Source of the DNA: Richelia sp. CSU_2_1
GTDB taxonomy: Bacteria; Cyanobacteriota; Cyanobacteriia; Cyanobacteriales; Microcoleaceae
Length of the DNA: 43,728 nt
Direction of reading: 5' to 3'
NCBI GenBank assembly: GCA_012034575.1
Contig: JAAUPF010000040.1
Coordinates: forward strand, 1 to 43,728
The notes under the pieces were generated by a model, which did no database searches, was not told the origin of the DNA, and saw nothing but the letters and a program-made list of their open reading frames with translations. The position numbers and the translations under genes were made by a program. How positions within the stretch are numbered: the stretch's first letter is position 1; every line of letters begins with the position of its first letter. Positions 8,773 to 18,138 of the stretch are shown here, piece by piece.

Positions 8773-9629
8773 TTGATTTTCATCCAGTACGATCGCACTT
8801 TGCCAAAATTGTCATTTTCCATATTGTCATTTTCCATATTGTCATTTTCCATACAGTCGATCGTCCGTTTAGCTGATTCCAATTCTAACATCAGTTGCTG
8901 GATCTGAATCTGCGAACTTTCCAATTCTGACTTAACCTCCTGCAACTGAACTCGCACTTCCTGTTCGCCGGTGTTTTTTTTGATAGCAATATCGTGATAG
9001 CCGAAAGGCTGAAGTGCCAAAAATACGATTTCCCAGTTTTGGGCGATACAAAACTCATTTACTGCCTTCGCGACACCGTAAGGCATAATCTCGCAGACAG
9101 ACCAATTAGTATAATCGTTAAAAACCATCATTCCGCCAGACTTAATTTTAGGATGCCCTTGCTGAATATCTTTGCAAACACCTTCGTAGGCGTGGTCGGC
9201 GTCGATATAGATCCAATCGAAATAATTCTCGGGAAATTCACTTAAAATAGTTGAAGAATCGCCTTTGTGAAGCTCGATCGTCCCATTTTCTATTGCTTCG
9301 TGAAAAGCTGTTTGTTTTTGACCTAGTTCCGCATTAAAACCATCAAAATTACCATCAATCAAATGCAGCTTTTTCGGTCGAGCGATCGTAAGTATTTTTT
9401 CAGCAAATCGCCCGTATTGAGTTCCAACCTCAGCTACCACAGCATTTTTAGGTAACAATTCCAGCATTTTGACGCGACTTTCAACCAAGCGGCAATTTTT
9501 GACATGGCAATTTTCCAGTTTTGGGGCAACAAGCACCAATGGATTGTCATTAAAATTATTCCATTTTTCGTTATCCCAGTCTTCAGTCGCTGCTAAAAAA
9601 TTTTGTTTGTATTGCAAGAAATCAAACAT
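8757..9629 (-). CDS. Class I SAM-dependent methyltransferase with C-terminal coiled coil
   Basis: 290 residues from the ATG at 9629; a TTG at 9674 would add 15. The core is a class I methyltransferase of the Methyltransf_24 type: motif I VVAEVGTQYGRFAEKI, acidic motif II HLIDGNF, and WIYIDADHAYEGVCKDIQ with later GGMMVFNDYT. Such enzymes often modify sugars or cell-surface molecules, but the substrate is unknown. The C-terminal 70 residues are heptad-rich (VQLQEVKSELESSQIQ) and end in three in-frame MENDN repeats encoded by a 15-bp direct repeat (about 8808-8852). Gene is isolated, between ald and the divergent helicase gene. Confidence 0.85.
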   Translation of the reverse strand: MFDFLQYKQNFLAATEDWDNEKWNNFNDNPLVLVAPKLENCHVKNCRLVESRVKMLELLPKNAVVAEVGTQYGRFAEKILTIARPKKLHLIDGNFDGFNAELGQKQTAFHEAIENGTIELHKGDSSTILSEFPENYFDWIYIDADHAYEGVCKDIQQGHPKIKSGGMMVFNDYTNWSVCEIMPYGVAKAVNEFCIAQNWEIVFLALQPFGYHDIAIKKNTGEQEVRVQLQEVKSELESSQIQIQQLMLELESAKRTIDCMENDNMENDNMENDNFGKVRSYWMKIKKIFS

Positions 9630-9722
9630 ACGATGCCTAAGTAAATGAACTAATGTTGGTAGTAAGAATTTCAATCCTAGTCTATAATTTAACAGGCTTT
9701 ACACTCCGCGTTTATAAAAATA

Positions 9723-11264
9723 ATGCCGCGTACACCTACCTTAACATTCGATCGAGGAACGCTCCTGCTTCATCCGCCGCCCAGAGGCAGAGACTGGGTG
9801 GACTTTGCGACGTGGGACGATCGCGTGGAAAAATTCCGCATTCGAGCAATTCACTACCGCCCGCTGTTAGAATGCCTCCAAGCCGAGGGTCAAAACTTCA
9901 CTGACGAAGCCAAAGCATACGAACAACTCGAACTCGTATCCACCGGGGCAATGCAGCCTTACCCGCATCAAGAACAAGCTTTGAGTGCGTGGCAGCAAGC
10001 TGGCAACCAAGGAGTAGTCGTACTCCCCACAGCTTCCGGCAAAACTTATCTCGCACAATTAGCCATGCAAGCTACTTGTCGCAGCACGTTAATTGTAGTA
10101 CCAACTCTCGATTTAATGCACCAGTGGTACGCTAATTTAAAAGCTGCTTTTCCCAAAATTGAAATCGGTTTGTTGGGCGGAGGTGCGCGAGATAAAACGC
10201 CAATTTTAGTAGCAACCTACGACAGTGCAACTATTCATGCCGAAGCGTTGGGCAATAAATACGGTTTGTTAGTTTTTGATGAATGCCATCACTTACCCAC
10301 CGACTTTTATCGCGCGATTGCCGAATTCGCGATCGCCCCTTTTCGCTTGGGATTGACAGCAACACCCGATCGCACCGACGGCCGCCACAGCGACTTGCAT
10401 TTTCTTATCGGTCCGACAGTATACAGTAAAAGACCGGAAGATTTGGCAGGCAATGCTTTAGCCGACCATAAAATAGTGCAAATCATGGTAAAATTATCGC
10501 CAGAAGAGGGCGATCGCTACAATGAATTAATGAAAGTTCGCAACGACTTTTTAAAACAGAATAAAATTAAGATATCCAGCCTCGAAGGTTGGAAACAGTT
10601 TATCATGGCCAGCGCGCGATCGCCCCTAGGCAGGCAGGCGATGCTAGCCCACCGCCAAGCGAAAGAAATCTCCCTTTGCACCGCAGGAAAATTGCGAATT
10701 TTAGCCGAATTGTTAGAAAAACATTACCCGCAGCGCACCTTAATTTTTACCGCCGATAATGCCACAGTTTACCGCATTTCCCAAGACTTTTTAATTCCCA
10801 CTATTACCCACCAAACCCCGGTTAAAGAAAGACACGAAATCCTCGATCGATTCCGCAGCGGCGAATACAAAACTTTAGTTGCTTCCCACGTACTAAATGA
10901 AGGAGTTGACGTGCCAGATGCCAGAATTGCGATCGTGCTTTCCGGGACAGGTAGCGAACGCGAATACATTCAAAGATTGGGTCGAGTTTTGCGCAAAAGT
11001 AGCGATGTTAATAAGTTAGCAATTCTCTACGAAGTTGTCACCGAAAACACCAGCGAAGAAAGAACATCCCAGCGGCGGCGGGGTGGGGTTAAAGGGCAAA
11101 AACCCAAACTGCAAGCGATCGCAGAACCGCCGGAACCAGAATACCAGCAACTAGAAATATTCCAGCCAGCACCCTTTTATGGAGTCAGCCACCAGACAAC
11201 ACAACGCGCCGCCGAGTCACCTCAAAAATGGGGAGAAAATGACGATCGAGAAGATCGAGATTAA
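9723..11264 (+). CDS. XPB-like superfamily 2 DNA helicase
   Basis: 513-residue SF2 helicase of the XPB/Rad25 type. Motif I is LPTASGKT (101-108), motif II DECHH (186-190), motif III LTATP (211-215), and motif VI QRLGRVLRKS. The N-terminal 80 residues match the damage-recognition-like region of short prokaryotic XPB proteins. Known archaeal XPB works with the Bax1 nuclease, and the DUF790 gene at 15578 encodes a Bax1 homologue in the same direction. In this window the two are separated by 4.3 kb carrying two unrelated genes. The C-terminal 60 residues are proline-rich and poorly conserved-looking. Confidence 0.9.
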   Translation: MPRTPTLTFDRGTLLLHPPPRGRDWVDFATWDDRVEKFRIRAIHYRPLLECLQAEGQNFTDEAKAYEQLELVSTGAMQPYPHQEQALSAWQQAGNQGVVVLPTASGKTYLAQLAMQATCRSTLIVVPTLDLMHQWYANLKAAFPKIEIGLLGGGARDKTPILVATYDSATIHAEALGNKYGLLVFDECHHLPTDFYRAIAEFAIAPFRLGLTATPDRTDGRHSDLHFLIGPTVYSKRPEDLAGNALADHKIVQIMVKLSPEEGDRYNELMKVRNDFLKQNKIKISSLEGWKQFIMASARSPLGRQAMLAHRQAKEISLCTAGKLRILAELLEKHYPQRTLIFTADNATVYRISQDFLIPTITHQTPVKERHEILDRFRSGEYKTLVASHVLNEGVDVPDARIAIVLSGTGSEREYIQRLGRVLRKSSDVNKLAILYEVVTENTSEERTSQRRRGGVKGQKPKLQAIAEPPEPEYQQLEIFQPAPFYGVSHQTTQRAAESPQKWGENDDREDRD

Positions 11265-11284
11265 AATTATATAAATAAGAGCAT

Positions 11285-12193
11285 ATGTCCAGCGATCGAC
11301 CCCTAATTATTGACCCCACTAAACTAGGTGATATCGAGCAAGTCTTGCCTACCCCAACGTTAATCAGTTCCCCCGAGAAAGATCGAGGCATTCTGTTGAT
11401 GCAATACGATCGAATTCCAGCCCATGAGGTACCTGAGTATCATCCGTTGCATCACGTCGTGGCGGTTTGGGGGATGCGGAGTAAAGCGAAGCTAGAAACC
11501 AAATTTGACGATTGCTATCGCTGGCGGGGAATGTTCGGCCGAGGTGCTGCTGGGGTGATTCCGGCTGGAATGAAGCACTGGGCGGTATGGGATCGTCCGA
11601 TTACTTTGACTGTAATATTTTTGCATCCAATCTTCGTGCAGCAAATTGCTTCGGATTTGGCGATCGGCGATCGCATCGAACTGATTCCCAAACACGATAC
11701 GAACGATCCCTCCCTAACTCAACTCAGTTTACTCCTGAAAGCAGACCTAGAAGAAGGACATCTGTCTGGTTCGCTCTATCGAGAGTCCCTCGCCACCGCC
11801 TTTGCGGCTCGATTGCTCAACCACCATGCGGTTTGTCAAATCAAGCCACCATCCACATCTGGATTATCCAGCCAGCGACTGCAGATCCTCTTGGACTACA
11901 TTCACGAGTCTCTAACGGAAGAGATCCGTCTGGCAGATTTAGCCAAGCTCGTCCATCTGAGTAAGTATCATTTGTGTCATACCTTCAAACATCAGATGGG
12001 GATGTCGCTGCACCAGTATGTGATTCAGCAGCGAGTAGAACGCGCCAAACAGCTCTTAAAACATCGAGGAATGACGATCGCTGACATCGCTCAAGCCTCT
12101 GGCTTTAGTAGCAATAGTCACTTGACCCACCATTTTAAACGTCTTGTTGGGGTCACGCCTCAAGTTGCTCGATCGCAAGATCGTGCAAACTAA
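11285..12193 (+). CDS. AraC-family transcriptional regulator
   Basis: 302 residues. The C-terminal hundred hold two helix-turn-helix units: IRLADLAKLVHLSKYHLCHTFK then MTIADIAQASGFSSNSHLTHHF and KRLVGVTP, which is the AraC/XylS signature. The N-terminal part is a cupin-like sensor of unknown ligand (HPLHHVVAVWG, GVIPAGMKHWAVWD). The gene begins only 20 bp after the helicase gene, so the two may be co-transcribed, but it sits 450 bp upstream of the RTX-calpain gene and is a plausible regulator of it. Confidence 0.94.
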   Translation: MSSDRPLIIDPTKLGDIEQVLPTPTLISSPEKDRGILLMQYDRIPAHEVPEYHPLHHVVAVWGMRSKAKLETKFDDCYRWRGMFGRGAAGVIPAGMKHWAVWDRPITLTVIFLHPIFVQQIASDLAIGDRIELIPKHDTNDPSLTQLSLLLKADLEEGHLSGSLYRESLATAFAARLLNHHAVCQIKPPSTSGLSSQRLQILLDYIHESLTEEIRLADLAKLVHLSKYHLCHTFKHQMGMSLHQYVIQQRVERAKQLLKHRGMTIADIAQASGFSSNSHLTHHFKRLVGVTPQVARSQDRAN

Positions 12194-12642
12194 AGACCGC
12201 AAGATCCTGGGATACAACTCATCAGGTGGTTGTGTAATGTATAAATGTGTCACCTATTTGACACTTTTCGGCCTTAAAACCCGTATTCCGCACCTATTTT
12301 TTACCCAGTATAATTACTTGCAAATCGATTTATTAAGTGCTCGATTATACCTTAAAAATTGGCATTATCCGTTAATACGCGGTGCCAAAGTATAATTTAT
12401 GCTCGATCGATCGATAAAATAAGTAAAAACCGACTGTAACTGTAACAGTTAAGGCTGCGGAATGTGGGTTAAAAAACCTGAAAATTGCCGTTTGGCGTTG
12501 GGTGTTTTCGCGATCGCCGAATTTCCCCCTTTCCCAATCATCTCATCTCCTTATCAACCAAGAATCAAACCGCCCTGGAGTTAGAAAGGGGGCTCAATTT
12601 CTCATGTTTTTGTACATTCATCTTTAAGGACTAATACATTAA
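12194..12642. other. Intergenic region before the RTX-calpain gene
   Basis: 449 bp without a supportable gene; short open frames here lack codon bias or similarity. It is AT-rich in its first half, with TGTCACCTATTTGACA (12247-12262) as a short inverted repeat and CTCGATCGATCGAT near 12401. The length and the AraC gene on its left make it the likely regulatory region for the gene on its right. No clear promoter can be chosen. Confidence 0.5.
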
Positions 12643-15357
12643 ATGTCATCCAATAACTTTTTCGATTTGACGAGCGGTATCGATATTTTTACGATCGACT
12701 CCAAAGTTCCAGCAGGTTTTGGCGTTCGAGCGCTAGCAGGAGCAGATTTTATTGTCGGTTCCGATCGCCCGGATTGCGTTTATGGGAACGATGGAGCAGA
12801 CTCGATATCCGGTGGAATCGGTAACGATAGCCTGCAAGGCGGACGCGGAGCCGATTTGCTATCGGGCAATGCAGGAGCAGATTTTCTGCTTGGAGAACGC
12901 GGTAATGATGTTATCTACGGCGGTAAAAACAACGATACGTTATTCGGTCAAGAAGGAGACGATTTCCTAGCAGGAAGTGCAGGAGTTGACAGTCTAATTG
13001 GCGGCGACGGTTCCGATGCTTTTGTCTTTAGTGTCGCTGATGCTGTAACCAATCCCGCTCTCGCCGATACGATCGCCGATTTCAGCGATGAAGAGGGCGA
13101 TGTCATTGCTTTGACAGATGGATCGGGCAACGGCCTGACTGAAGCCGACATCACCCTGGAAGTCAATGGAACCGATACATTCATTCGGTTGAAAGCAGGT
13201 GGGGGGATATTGGCGCGGGTGCAGGGAGTCAGCCCTGGTAGCCTGAGTGGCTTATTCAGTACCGTTAAAGCAACGCTGGACGATACAGAACCGGGCGCTA
13301 CAGCCTTGGGTTCGATACCGGGCGGAACAACCGTTCAGGGAGCAGTGGGCGATGAAGATTATGCCGACTTTTTCCAATTCCAAGTGGTGCAAACGAGCAT
13401 CGTTAACTTTGGCTTGAGCGGCATGAGCGCCGATGCAGATCTGGCACTCTATCAGGATGCGAACGGAGATGGGGAATTGGGAGGAGATGAAATCATTTCT
13501 GCCTCCGATCGATCGGGCACGGCAAATGAAACCATCGAGAACATCACCTTAGATCCGGGTAAATATTTCCTTTCCGTAGAAGCCTATGAAGGGAACACCA
13601 ACTACAGCCTGAGTTTAGCCGGTGTTGCCGGGACTGTAGCGGCTGATTTAGCGGGCGATCGACCCAGCACGGCACGCCTGCTGCCACCCGACGGCGAGGT
13701 GGAATTGCACGATTATGTCGGCGGGGCTGATGCAGTGGATACCTATCGCCTGGAAGTAAGAAATCCGGGGTATTTGGATATCTTTACCGATAACCAAAAG
13801 GCAGATGTAAATCTAACCCTGTGGAGCGATCGTAATAACAACAACCAGTTGGATGCGGATGAGATTGTCGGTCGGGGAACGAATGAAATCCAGGAGAATA
13901 GCATCGACCCCGGTACTTATTACGTCAATGTCACCGCCCCAGGGGCAGCAACACCCTACGAAATTTCTGCCATCTCCGCACCGGGCAGCCGGGTGGACAT
14001 TGAAAGCTACGATCCGCTGTTTCCCGGCATCCCCGCGAGAGGCACCCTGACTCAAAACGATGACTTCGATCCCAACGATCTGGAAAACTACGCCGATCCC
14101 TATCTCCTGCCGGAACTGGGGGCTGGGTTAACGGTGACTGTGACTCAAGAATCGGATGATTTCGATGCCTATTTGACCGTGGTAGATTTGCTCACTGGCG
14201 AAGTGGTTGTTGAAAACAATGACATTAACACCAACGGCGGAGACTTCAACGCTCGGGTGAGTTTCACCACACAGCCGGGGGTTCAATATGTGGTGTTTGC
14301 CTCCAGTGTCGATGCTCCCGGCTTGGGTGACTATACTCTGAATGCGACGGTAACGGGAACGCCAGCGGCAAATGCAGCAGACAGTGCGAGTGCTGGCGAG
14401 CTGTTGCCGCCACCGGTCTTTCTCGAAAAGGGGGAGCGGGCTGATACCGGTCTCGAAAAAGATACGCTCCATCAATTGGTGTATGCCCCTCTAACGGGCG
14501 GTTTAGCCCAGCCGATTCAACTCCCCGCTCTGAACCAAGGACACTTCGGCAACTGCGCCTTTATTGCAGCCCTGGCGGCCACGTTCGGCAAGATCGAAGA
14601 TCCCGGCCAAGCTGCCTCCAAGCAGAGTGTAATTCTCAACAATGCCATTACCAGCGATGGTAACAACTACACCCTCCAGTTCTACAACTACCTCACCGGC
14701 GAAGCGAAGAAGGTTACTACGGACAACCAGGTGGTGACTAAGAAAGAGGTCCTGTTTGGGGCGACGTGGGACAGTCAGCAATCCCTACAACCCAGCCAAG
14801 CGTCGGGGCAACCCATTTGGGCCTCCATTTTTGAACGTGCCTACGCCAAGTTCCGGGGTGAGGAGACCGGTCGCAATGGCTATGATGCGACTGGGAATGG
14901 CGATATACCGGGAATTGCCCTCAAACGGGTGACGGGTAAGGCGAGCGAAAATATTTTTTGGAATCCCTCCGAAGCCACTCCACAATATTTTTCGATCGAG
15001 TTTTCAGATGATGAGGGCGAAGAATATAAGCCATCAGGGACTGTGACGCCCGATCGCATCTTTCAACGAATTCAAGATACATTGAATGCGGGTCGCTATG
15101 TCGTGACTGGGACAGTCAAGGATGCCGAGCAGCAATCTGACAATGTGTTGGTTGGCGGTCATGCCTACAGCGTCCACAATGCCTATGTTGCCAATGGTGA
15201 GCAGATGATCCTACTGCGGAACCCCTGGGGAAAAGACAATAAAGTTGACGCAAAGGTACCGGAAGATCCAAGCTCTGACACTCAGGATGGATTTGTGGCT
15301 ATCACCTTCGAGAGGTTTTTGCAGAATTTTAGTGGGGTGAGTCTGTCGAAGGAATAG
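12643..15357 (+). CDS. RTX / PPC / calpain-like cysteine protease, 904 residues
   Basis: Large multidomain protein. Residues about 37-130 are glycine-aspartate RTX nonapeptides (GGIGNDSLQGG, GGKNNDTLFGQ), which bind calcium. Next come two or three PPC-like beta domains (about 220-325, 340-445, 455-580). Two of these contain EF-hand-like loops, DANGDGELGGDE and DRNNNNQLDADE. The C-terminal 270 residues are a calpain (C2) catalytic domain: QGHFGNCAFIAAL with Cys638, GGHAYSVHNAY with His840, and LRNPWG with Asn860, the full triad. No N-terminal signal peptide is visible; RTX proteins usually leave by a type I system, which is not in this window. Base composition looks more GC-rich than its neighbours, suggesting possible transfer. 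Confidence 0.92.
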   Translation: MSSNNFFDLTSGIDIFTIDSKVPAGFGVRALAGADFIVGSDRPDCVYGNDGADSISGGIGNDSLQGGRGADLLSGNAGADFLLGERGNDVIYGGKNNDTLFGQEGDDFLAGSAGVDSLIGGDGSDAFVFSVADAVTNPALADTIADFSDEEGDVIALTDGSGNGLTEADITLEVNGTDTFIRLKAGGGILARVQGVSPGSLSGLFSTVKATLDDTEPGATALGSIPGGTTVQGAVGDEDYADFFQFQVVQTSIVNFGLSGMSADADLALYQDANGDGELGGDEIISASDRSGTANETIENITLDPGKYFLSVEAYEGNTNYSLSLAGVAGTVAADLAGDRPSTARLLPPDGEVELHDYVGGADAVDTYRLEVRNPGYLDIFTDNQKADVNLTLWSDRNNNNQLDADEIVGRGTNEIQENSIDPGTYYVNVTAPGAATPYEISAISAPGSRVDIESYDPLFPGIPARGTLTQNDDFDPNDLENYADPYLLPELGAGLTVTVTQESDDFDAYLTVVDLLTGEVVVENNDINTNGGDFNARVSFTTQPGVQYVVFASSVDAPGLGDYTLNATVTGTPAANAADSASAGELLPPPVFLEKGERADTGLEKDTLHQLVYAPLTGGLAQPIQLPALNQGHFGNCAFIAALAATFGKIEDPGQAASKQSVILNNAITSDGNNYTLQFYNYLTGEAKKVTTDNQVVTKKEVLFGATWDSQQSLQPSQASGQPIWASIFERAYAKFRGEETGRNGYDATGNGDIPGIALKRVTGKASENIFWNPSEATPQYFSIEFSDDEGEEYKPSGTVTPDRIFQRIQDTLNAGRYVVTGTVKDAEQQSDNVLVGGHAYSVHNAYVANGEQMILLRNPWGKDNKVDAKVPEDPSSDTQDGFVAITFERFLQNFSGVSLSKE

Positions 15358-15403
15358 TACCGATCGCTTTTTCACAACCTAACTGTTAAGCTGGAAAATA
15401 TGT

Positions 15404-15434
15404 AAATTGGATCTCATTTCGTGAGACCCAATTT
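15404..15434 (+). terminator. Hairpin downstream of the RTX-calpain gene
   Basis: AAATTGGATCTCA (15404-15416), loop TTTCG, then TGAGACCCAATTT (15422-15434): a 13-bp stem with one mismatch, about 45 bp past the stop codon. Only a short T stretch follows, so termination is plausible but not certain. Confidence 0.6.
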
Positions 15435-15491
15435 AGTATTGATGACAAGCAATTTTTGGCTGTGCTGCGATCTGCGAGTAAAATCTCAAAT

Positions 15492-15575
15492 TAAAATCTA
15501 AAATCTAAAATCTCATCGAAAATCACTTTAATTCCCAATCCCCAATCCAAAATCTAAAATCTAAAATCTAAAATC
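15492..15575. repeat. Heptanucleotide arrays (TCTAAAA)n
   Basis: Two short blocks of TCTAAAA units, about 15492-15515 and 15548-15575, directly upstream of the DUF790 start codon. Another block of the same heptamer lies at 32327-32361. Confidence 0.85.
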
Positions 15576-15577
15576 GA

Positions 15578-16792
15578 ATGCTACCTACCGATTTATTAAG
15601 TCACCGCCAAAACGGCGAATCAATAATTCCCTTACGCCTCAAGATAGATGCCAAAAACTTAGCAACAGCAACCGAAATTATCGATTGTTTTCAGGAGTCG
15701 ATCGGCACTACTCAAGGCGAGCTCGATCGGCGCTTGCTAGAATTAGAAGGCGACAGCCCCGACTACCGCCTCAAACGCGGATTTGCCCACTTGCTAAAAG
15801 GCGGTTTCTGCACCTTTGAAGTTGTCAGCCCCTTGGAACCGCCAGCATTAAGACAGCAAGTTTTTGCCCTAGCAGCACAATCCGTTCCCAGCTATGAGTC
15901 CACCCAATTAACCTTAGAAAAATTAGCGATCGCACTCGGCGAAAGCTTAAATAGAGAAGTATTGCCCGAAGAAATAAGTAAAGGTTTATACGCCGATTTA
16001 AACGAAAACAAAATCTTCACCCAATTCGACGCCCCGACAGCAGAAGCCTTGCTGCACCGATACAACCTGTCGCAAGTTCAAGGCATATTTTACCGCGCCA
16101 GCCAAATCCAAATCAACGCCCACCGCAACGATCCGGGAGAATACAAACTGCTATTTCGCTATCTCAAACTCTTCCAATTAATGACCTACATTGAAGGCGA
16201 TGCCGAACATGGATTTACCCTGACGATCGACGGACCGACAAGTTTATTTAAACCCAGCACTCGCTACGGTTTAGCCCTCGCCAAAATGCTGCCCGCACTG
16301 CTGCACGTTACCAAGTGGAGTATGCACTCAATCCTGCAAACCAAAGACCCTTATACTGGTGTTTTAAAAACAGGCAAATTCACGCTCAATTCCGAGTGCG
16401 GATTAGTCAGCCACTATCCCCCAGGAAAACCTTACGACAGTATGTTAGAAGAAGCATTTGCTAGCAGGTGGGATAAGTTAAAAAGCGACTGGAAACTCGA
16501 ACGCGAAGTCGATCTCATTCCGATTCCCGGCAGCGTGATGATTCCCGACTTTCGGTTAGTGCATCCCGACGGAAGAGTATATTTATTAGAAATAGTCGGC
16601 TATTGGCGGCCGGAGTATTTGCAAAAGAAATTCGCCCAAGTGCGGAGATCGGAATGCGACAATCTAATCTTAGCAATTTCTGAGCGACTGAATTTAGAAA
16701 AAGCCGGAGTCAATGCCAAAGACGTGCCAGCAAAAGTAGTTTGGTTCAAAGATAAATTGCAGCCCAAATCCGTCCTAGAAGTCCTCGATTAA
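15578..16792 (+). CDS. DUF790 family nuclease (Bax1-like)
   Basis: 404 residues. The opening MLPTDLLSHRQNGESIIPLRL and the C-terminal IPDFRLVHPDGRVYLLEIVGYW are hallmarks of DUF790. Archaeal members (Bax1) are structure-specific nucleases that bind XPB helicase. The PDF and LEIVG residues fit a PD-(D/E)XK-type active site. The partner helicase gene is at 9723 on the same strand, separated by the AraC and RTX-calpain genes. A role in nucleotide-excision-type DNA repair is inferred from the family only. The leader consists of TCTAAAA repeats, and no Shine-Dalgarno is evident. Confidence 0.9.
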   Translation: MLPTDLLSHRQNGESIIPLRLKIDAKNLATATEIIDCFQESIGTTQGELDRRLLELEGDSPDYRLKRGFAHLLKGGFCTFEVVSPLEPPALRQQVFALAAQSVPSYESTQLTLEKLAIALGESLNREVLPEEISKGLYADLNENKIFTQFDAPTAEALLHRYNLSQVQGIFYRASQIQINAHRNDPGEYKLLFRYLKLFQLMTYIEGDAEHGFTLTIDGPTSLFKPSTRYGLALAKMLPALLHVTKWSMHSILQTKDPYTGVLKTGKFTLNSECGLVSHYPPGKPYDSMLEEAFASRWDKLKSDWKLEREVDLIPIPGSVMIPDFRLVHPDGRVYLLEIVGYWRPEYLQKKFAQVRRSECDNLILAISERLNLEKAGVNAKDVPAKVVWFKDKLQPKSVLEVLD

Positions 16793-16848
16793 CCAGCAAA
16801 AAACTCCCAACAAACCTCCACGCCACCCCTTCCCCATCTCTCCCCTTT

Positions 16849-16978
16849 CTCTGCGCCCTCTGCGGTAAAAAAAATAGATCCGTAGGTTGGGTGAAAGAAT
16901 GAACTGCAAGATATCAACCTGCAAATAGCCCCCTCCCTCATCTCTCCCCCCTCTCTGCGCCCTCTGCGGTAAAAAAAT
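16849..16978. repeat. Dispersed repeat CTCTGCGCCCTCTGCGGT, two copies
   Basis: The 18-bp phrase CTCTGCGCCCTCTGCGGT followed by an A-run occurs at 16849-16875 and 16953-16978, and a third, extended copy lies at 20257-20285. The internal unit is the 9-mer CTCTGCGCC. The rest of the 257-bp spacer between DUF790 and DUF2786 holds nothing else that I can identify. Confidence 0.8.
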
Positions 16979-17049
16979 TTAATTAAAAAATCAGCCGACA
17001 ATTTCAGAGATATAATAATAAAGTCATCACTCTCGATCGCCCTCGAACA

Positions 17050-17769
17050 ATGGCAGACAAAAATATCGTCGAAAAAATCAAAAAACTGCTAGCCCTCGCC
17101 ACATCCTCCAATGAAAACGAATCAACTGCCGCAGCCGAAAAAGCTTCCCTACTGCTAGCCCAATACAATCTCAGCCTCGCCGACTTAGGCCCAAATCACC
17201 AAGAAGAAATCGACGAAACCGGAGTAGAAACCACATCCAAATTTGTCACTTGGAAAATGATACTGCTATCGGGAATTGCCGAAGCCAACGGTTGCAATGC
17301 CATGCGCAATAATTATACTGGCAGTATGTTTTTAGTAGGAACTTCGACAAATCTGATTGTTTGTCAACATCTTTATGAGTATTTAAGTTCCGCGATCGAA
17401 CGCAGGGCAAAATACCGCAAAGGCAACGGTAGGGGACTGGCATATTTGAATGCTTTTCGAGTTGGCTGCGCGACAAGATTGAGACAAAGATTGCTGGAAC
17501 AAAAAGAAGAAATGGAACGATCGGGAATTCCGGGAGAAGGAAATGCCGCAGCAACTCCAGGAATTGTAGTGCGATCGATGTTTGAGAAAAGCCAACAAGC
17601 AATTGCCGATTATTTAGCAAGTAAGGGTGCGAAAGTTAAAACGAGAAGCGGCGCTCAAATTAGCAGCGATGCGGGTTTTAATTCTGGGTATGAAGTGGGC
17701 GATCGAATTAGCTTGAGCAAGCAAGTGCAGTCGGAAAAAGAACAAAAACAGCTCAATGAATCTCTATAA
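17050..17769 (+). CDS. DUF2786 domain protein
   Basis: 239 residues. The N-terminal 45 residues (KIKKLLALATSSNENESTAAAEKASLLLAQYNLSLADL) match DUF2786, a short helical domain found in phage and bacterial proteins of unknown function. The central part (about 60-150) is the companion domain usual in these proteins, with WKMILLSGIAEANGC and RVGCATRLRQRL. The C-terminus (NSGYEVGDRISL) is typical. No catalytic motif is evident to me. Single gene, not tightly linked to its neighbours. Confidence 0.88.
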   Translation: MADKNIVEKIKKLLALATSSNENESTAAAEKASLLLAQYNLSLADLGPNHQEEIDETGVETTSKFVTWKMILLSGIAEANGCNAMRNNYTGSMFLVGTSTNLIVCQHLYEYLSSAIERRAKYRKGNGRGLAYLNAFRVGCATRLRQRLLEQKEEMERSGIPGEGNAAATPGIVVRSMFEKSQQAIADYLASKGAKVKTRSGAQISSDAGFNSGYEVGDRISLSKQVQSEKEQKQLNESL

Positions 17770-18138
17770 TTTTAACTACATCCTGTATCATCTAGATTGC
17801 TATAATCCTAATTATTGCGCGATCGCCACAATGTAATTGAATTAACAGCGAGATGGCTGCCGTCCAAGAAAATCGAGTATCTGCAGTTACAAAGAAATTA
17901 GCAGTTGAGTCTGTTTTAAGTTGAGATACTCGGTTGCAAGCGGTGGTGAAGATTCAATGCGATCGATCGAACTTTCTTTTTGAAACAATATTAAAAAAAC
18001 CTGGAATATAGCCCAAACAAATCTAAAATGTTCAATTTGAGCATTTTGAGCAATAAAGAGGATGAAATACTGGTTTAAATGGCACGATCGAAACTAATTC
18101 GATCGCATTAAAACCTTAGAATTTCAGGATTCAGGGCA
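17770..18138. other. Intergenic region before the flavodoxin gene
   Basis: 368 bp. It holds one HIP1 site, AT-rich DNA and an unremarkable 23-codon open frame at 17853 that I do not support as a gene. The flavodoxin promoter must lie here, but no Fur-type or other operator could be recognised with confidence. Confidence 0.4.

Noticed and set aside
12144..12395. Plus-strand open frame overlapping the end of the AraC gene
   Set aside because: Most of it is in AT-rich intergenic DNA, its frame differs from the regulator and no family is recognisable.
17853..17924. Small open frame of 23 codons before the flavodoxin gene
   Set aside because: Too short, without a convincing ribosome-binding site or similarity; considered as a gene fragment but not supported.
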